42,663 bases of DNA. Origin: an uncultured Bacteroides sp. (GTDB taxonomy: Bacteria > Bacteroidota > Bacteroidia > Bacteroidales > Bacteroidaceae). The stretch covers positions 1-42,663 of the forward strand of contig USQO01000009.1 in assembly GCA_900556845.1 (NCBI GenBank), written 5' to 3'. The notes under the pieces are model-generated. The model saw only the letters and a program-made list of their open reading frames with translations, did no database searches and was not told the origin of the DNA. Both the position numbers and the translations under genes were made by a program. This document shows positions 42,628-42,663 of this stretch, one piece after another (position 1 is the stretch's first letter; each line of letters opens with the position of its first letter).

Positions 42628-42663
42628 CTGTCTCTTATACACATCTGACGCTGCCGACGATAA
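42628..42663. other. Nextera Read-1 adapter remnant
   Basis: Bases 42628-42660 are the reverse complement of the full Nextera Read-1 adapter, beginning with the Tn5 mosaic end (CTGTCTCTTATACACATCT). The last three bases (TAA) would be the start of an i5 index. Genome sequence ends at 42627. Confidence 0.97.

Noticed and set aside
1..42663. Circular element or integrated mobile element bounded by repeats
   Set aside because: The 19-bp mosaic end appears in inverted orientation at both ends, but it belongs to sequencing adapters. There is no integrase, transposase, relaxase or replication gene in between.

Overview
This window looks like a chromosomal contig from a gut Bacteroidales bacterium of the Bacteroides/Phocaeicola type. 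The evidence is the recurring Bacteroidetes-type promoter (a -7 box matching TAnnTTTG, often with a TTTG-like -33 box about 20 bp upstream), the methylmalonyl-CoA mutase pair of the succinate-propionate pathway, surface-lipoprotein families (PCMD, fimbrillin-like), an ABC-F protein, a Ser-type sulfatase and an NADP-type glutamate dehydrogenase. The genus call is inference from gene families; no rRNA or tRNA is present to confirm it. Both extreme ends are Nextera (Tn5) library adapter, not genome: bases 1-27 and 42628-42663.

Layout. 47-1383 (-): a toxin-first MqsR-like toxin / Panacea-domain antitoxin pair with its own promoter. 1546-5616 (-): mutA-mutB operon. 5891-9316 (+): an AspT/YidE-type transporter and an ABC-F ATPase, each with its own promoter. 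9396-13642 (-): a secreted sulfatase, an EamA exporter, an orphan dTDP-glucose 4,6-dehydratase and a YfcE-type phosphodiesterase. 13733-16249 (+): polyphosphate kinase, then a small secreted protein behind a possible sigma-54 promoter. 16333-18415 (-): a cytidylate-kinase-like protein and a MATE exporter, the latter divergent from 18511-24559 (+), which holds an S8 protease, xseA-xseB, ilvE, trmB and an Mrp/ApbC protein. 24644-29510 (-): a TolC / membrane-fusion / two ABC-2 permease export operon with no ATPase gene. 29601-33671 (-): an S41 lipoprotein protease with a coiled-coil membrane protein, and a fimbrillin-like beta-helix lipoprotein. 33845-35182 (-): gdhA, divergent from 35414-38377 (+), a 987-residue two-REC plus ATP-grasp protein. 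38490-39641 (+): a lipoprotein. 39791-42591 (-): AraC regulator, PCMD lipoprotein and outer-membrane barrel, probably one operon.

Most of the window is ordinary core metabolism. The strongest candidates for something undescribed are: the REC-REC-PPDK_N protein at 35414-38377, which has an apparently intact ATP-binding module but no visible phosphohistidine or PEP domain; the ATPase-less export operon with three inverted repeats in its promoter; the toxin-antitoxin pair, whose antitoxin has lost half of its zinc ligands; and the Mrp homologue without its CxxC motif. Several starts were moved inward because the longest reading frame begins inside, or upstream of, a recognisable promoter. No gap between genes exceeds 300 bases. 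I see no rRNA, tRNA, CRISPR array, insertion sequence or prophage.
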